A stretch of DNA of 5,727 nt. Source: RPQJ01 sp036277615. Its GTDB lineage: Bacteria; Pseudomonadota; Gammaproteobacteria; Steroidobacterales; Steroidobacteraceae. The DNA lies in the NCBI GenBank assembly GCA_036277615.1, contig DASUMQ010000119.1, positions 1 through 5,727 on the forward strand. The letters are read 5' to 3'. This document shows, one piece after another, positions 5,626 to 5,727 of the stretch. The notes under the pieces are model-generated. The model did no database searches and was not told where the DNA came from. It saw only the letters and a list, made by a program, of their open reading frames with translations. The translations under genes were made by a program, and so were the position numbers. Every line of letters starts with the position of its first letter. Position 1 is the stretch's first letter.

Positions 5626-5727
5626 TCAGATATCGAAGCGTCGGCCAGACGGCGGCGATGGACGCCGCGACCGGCTCACCGCCCACACGCGCATCGTGGC
5701 GTGAAGCTGCGCGCGGTCGCCGTTGCA
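5626..5727 (-). CDS. Possible C-terminal end of a minus-strand gene, unidentified
   Basis: A frame open from the right edge runs leftward for 33 codons to TGA at 5628-5626. The visible tail contains GDRAQLHATMRVWAVSR and ends GRRFDI. The stretch with alternating hydrophobic residues (QLHATMRVWAV) looks like a final beta-strand, which would fit the end of a hotdog-fold (MaoC-like or thioesterase) protein, but this is a guess. It would converge with meaB. Short open frames are common in GC-rich DNA, so the evidence is thin. Confidence 0.3.
   Translation of the reverse strand, partial: CNGDRAQLHATMRVWAVSRSRRPSPPSGRRFDI

Noticed and set aside
5658..5727. Plus-strand frame starting at ATG 5658 and open to the right edge
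   Set aside because: No ribosome binding site and an uninformative translation; the minus-strand frame over the same bases is slightly more protein-like.

Overview
The window is G+C-rich (roughly two thirds by eye) and densely packed with bacterial genes. Codons end mostly in G or C, two genes use rare starts (GTG, TTG), and spacing is tight. This fits a high-GC Pseudomonadota bacterium, but nothing here fixes the genus. I see no rRNA, tRNA, insertion sequence, CRISPR array or phage gene.

Layout: two divergent transcription units start from a 170-base intergenic region at 3195-3364. Leftward on the minus strand lie an AMP-forming acyl-CoA ligase of the CaiC-like type (3194-1542), a TetR-family regulator with a GTG start (1535-852), and the N-terminal two thirds of a long-chain-type acyl-CoA dehydrogenase (781 to the left edge, cut). 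Rightward on the plus strand lie an iron-type alcohol dehydrogenase of the maleylacetate-reductase-like branch (3365-4534) and, one base later, a MeaB/ArgK-type G-protein chaperone with a TTG start (4536-5489). After that comes a non-coding stretch with hairpins (5490-5625). A minus-strand reading frame then enters from the right edge and stops at 5626; it may be the end of a convergent gene.

How the genes may work together (inference): the ligase would turn a carboxylic acid into its CoA thioester and the dehydrogenase would introduce a 2,3-double bond. The Fe-type dehydrogenase would handle an alcohol/aldehyde or keto/hydroxy group. MeaB-type G-proteins load and protect adenosylcobalamin-dependent acyl-CoA mutases, so a B12 mutase acting on the same CoA ester is expected nearby or elsewhere in the genome, although none is in this window. 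The TetR protein probably senses an acyl-CoA or acid and controls both divergent units through the AT-richer centre of the intergenic region. The set looks like part of a catabolic island for a branched, hydroxylated or otherwise unusual carboxylic acid; the substrate cannot be read from the sequence.
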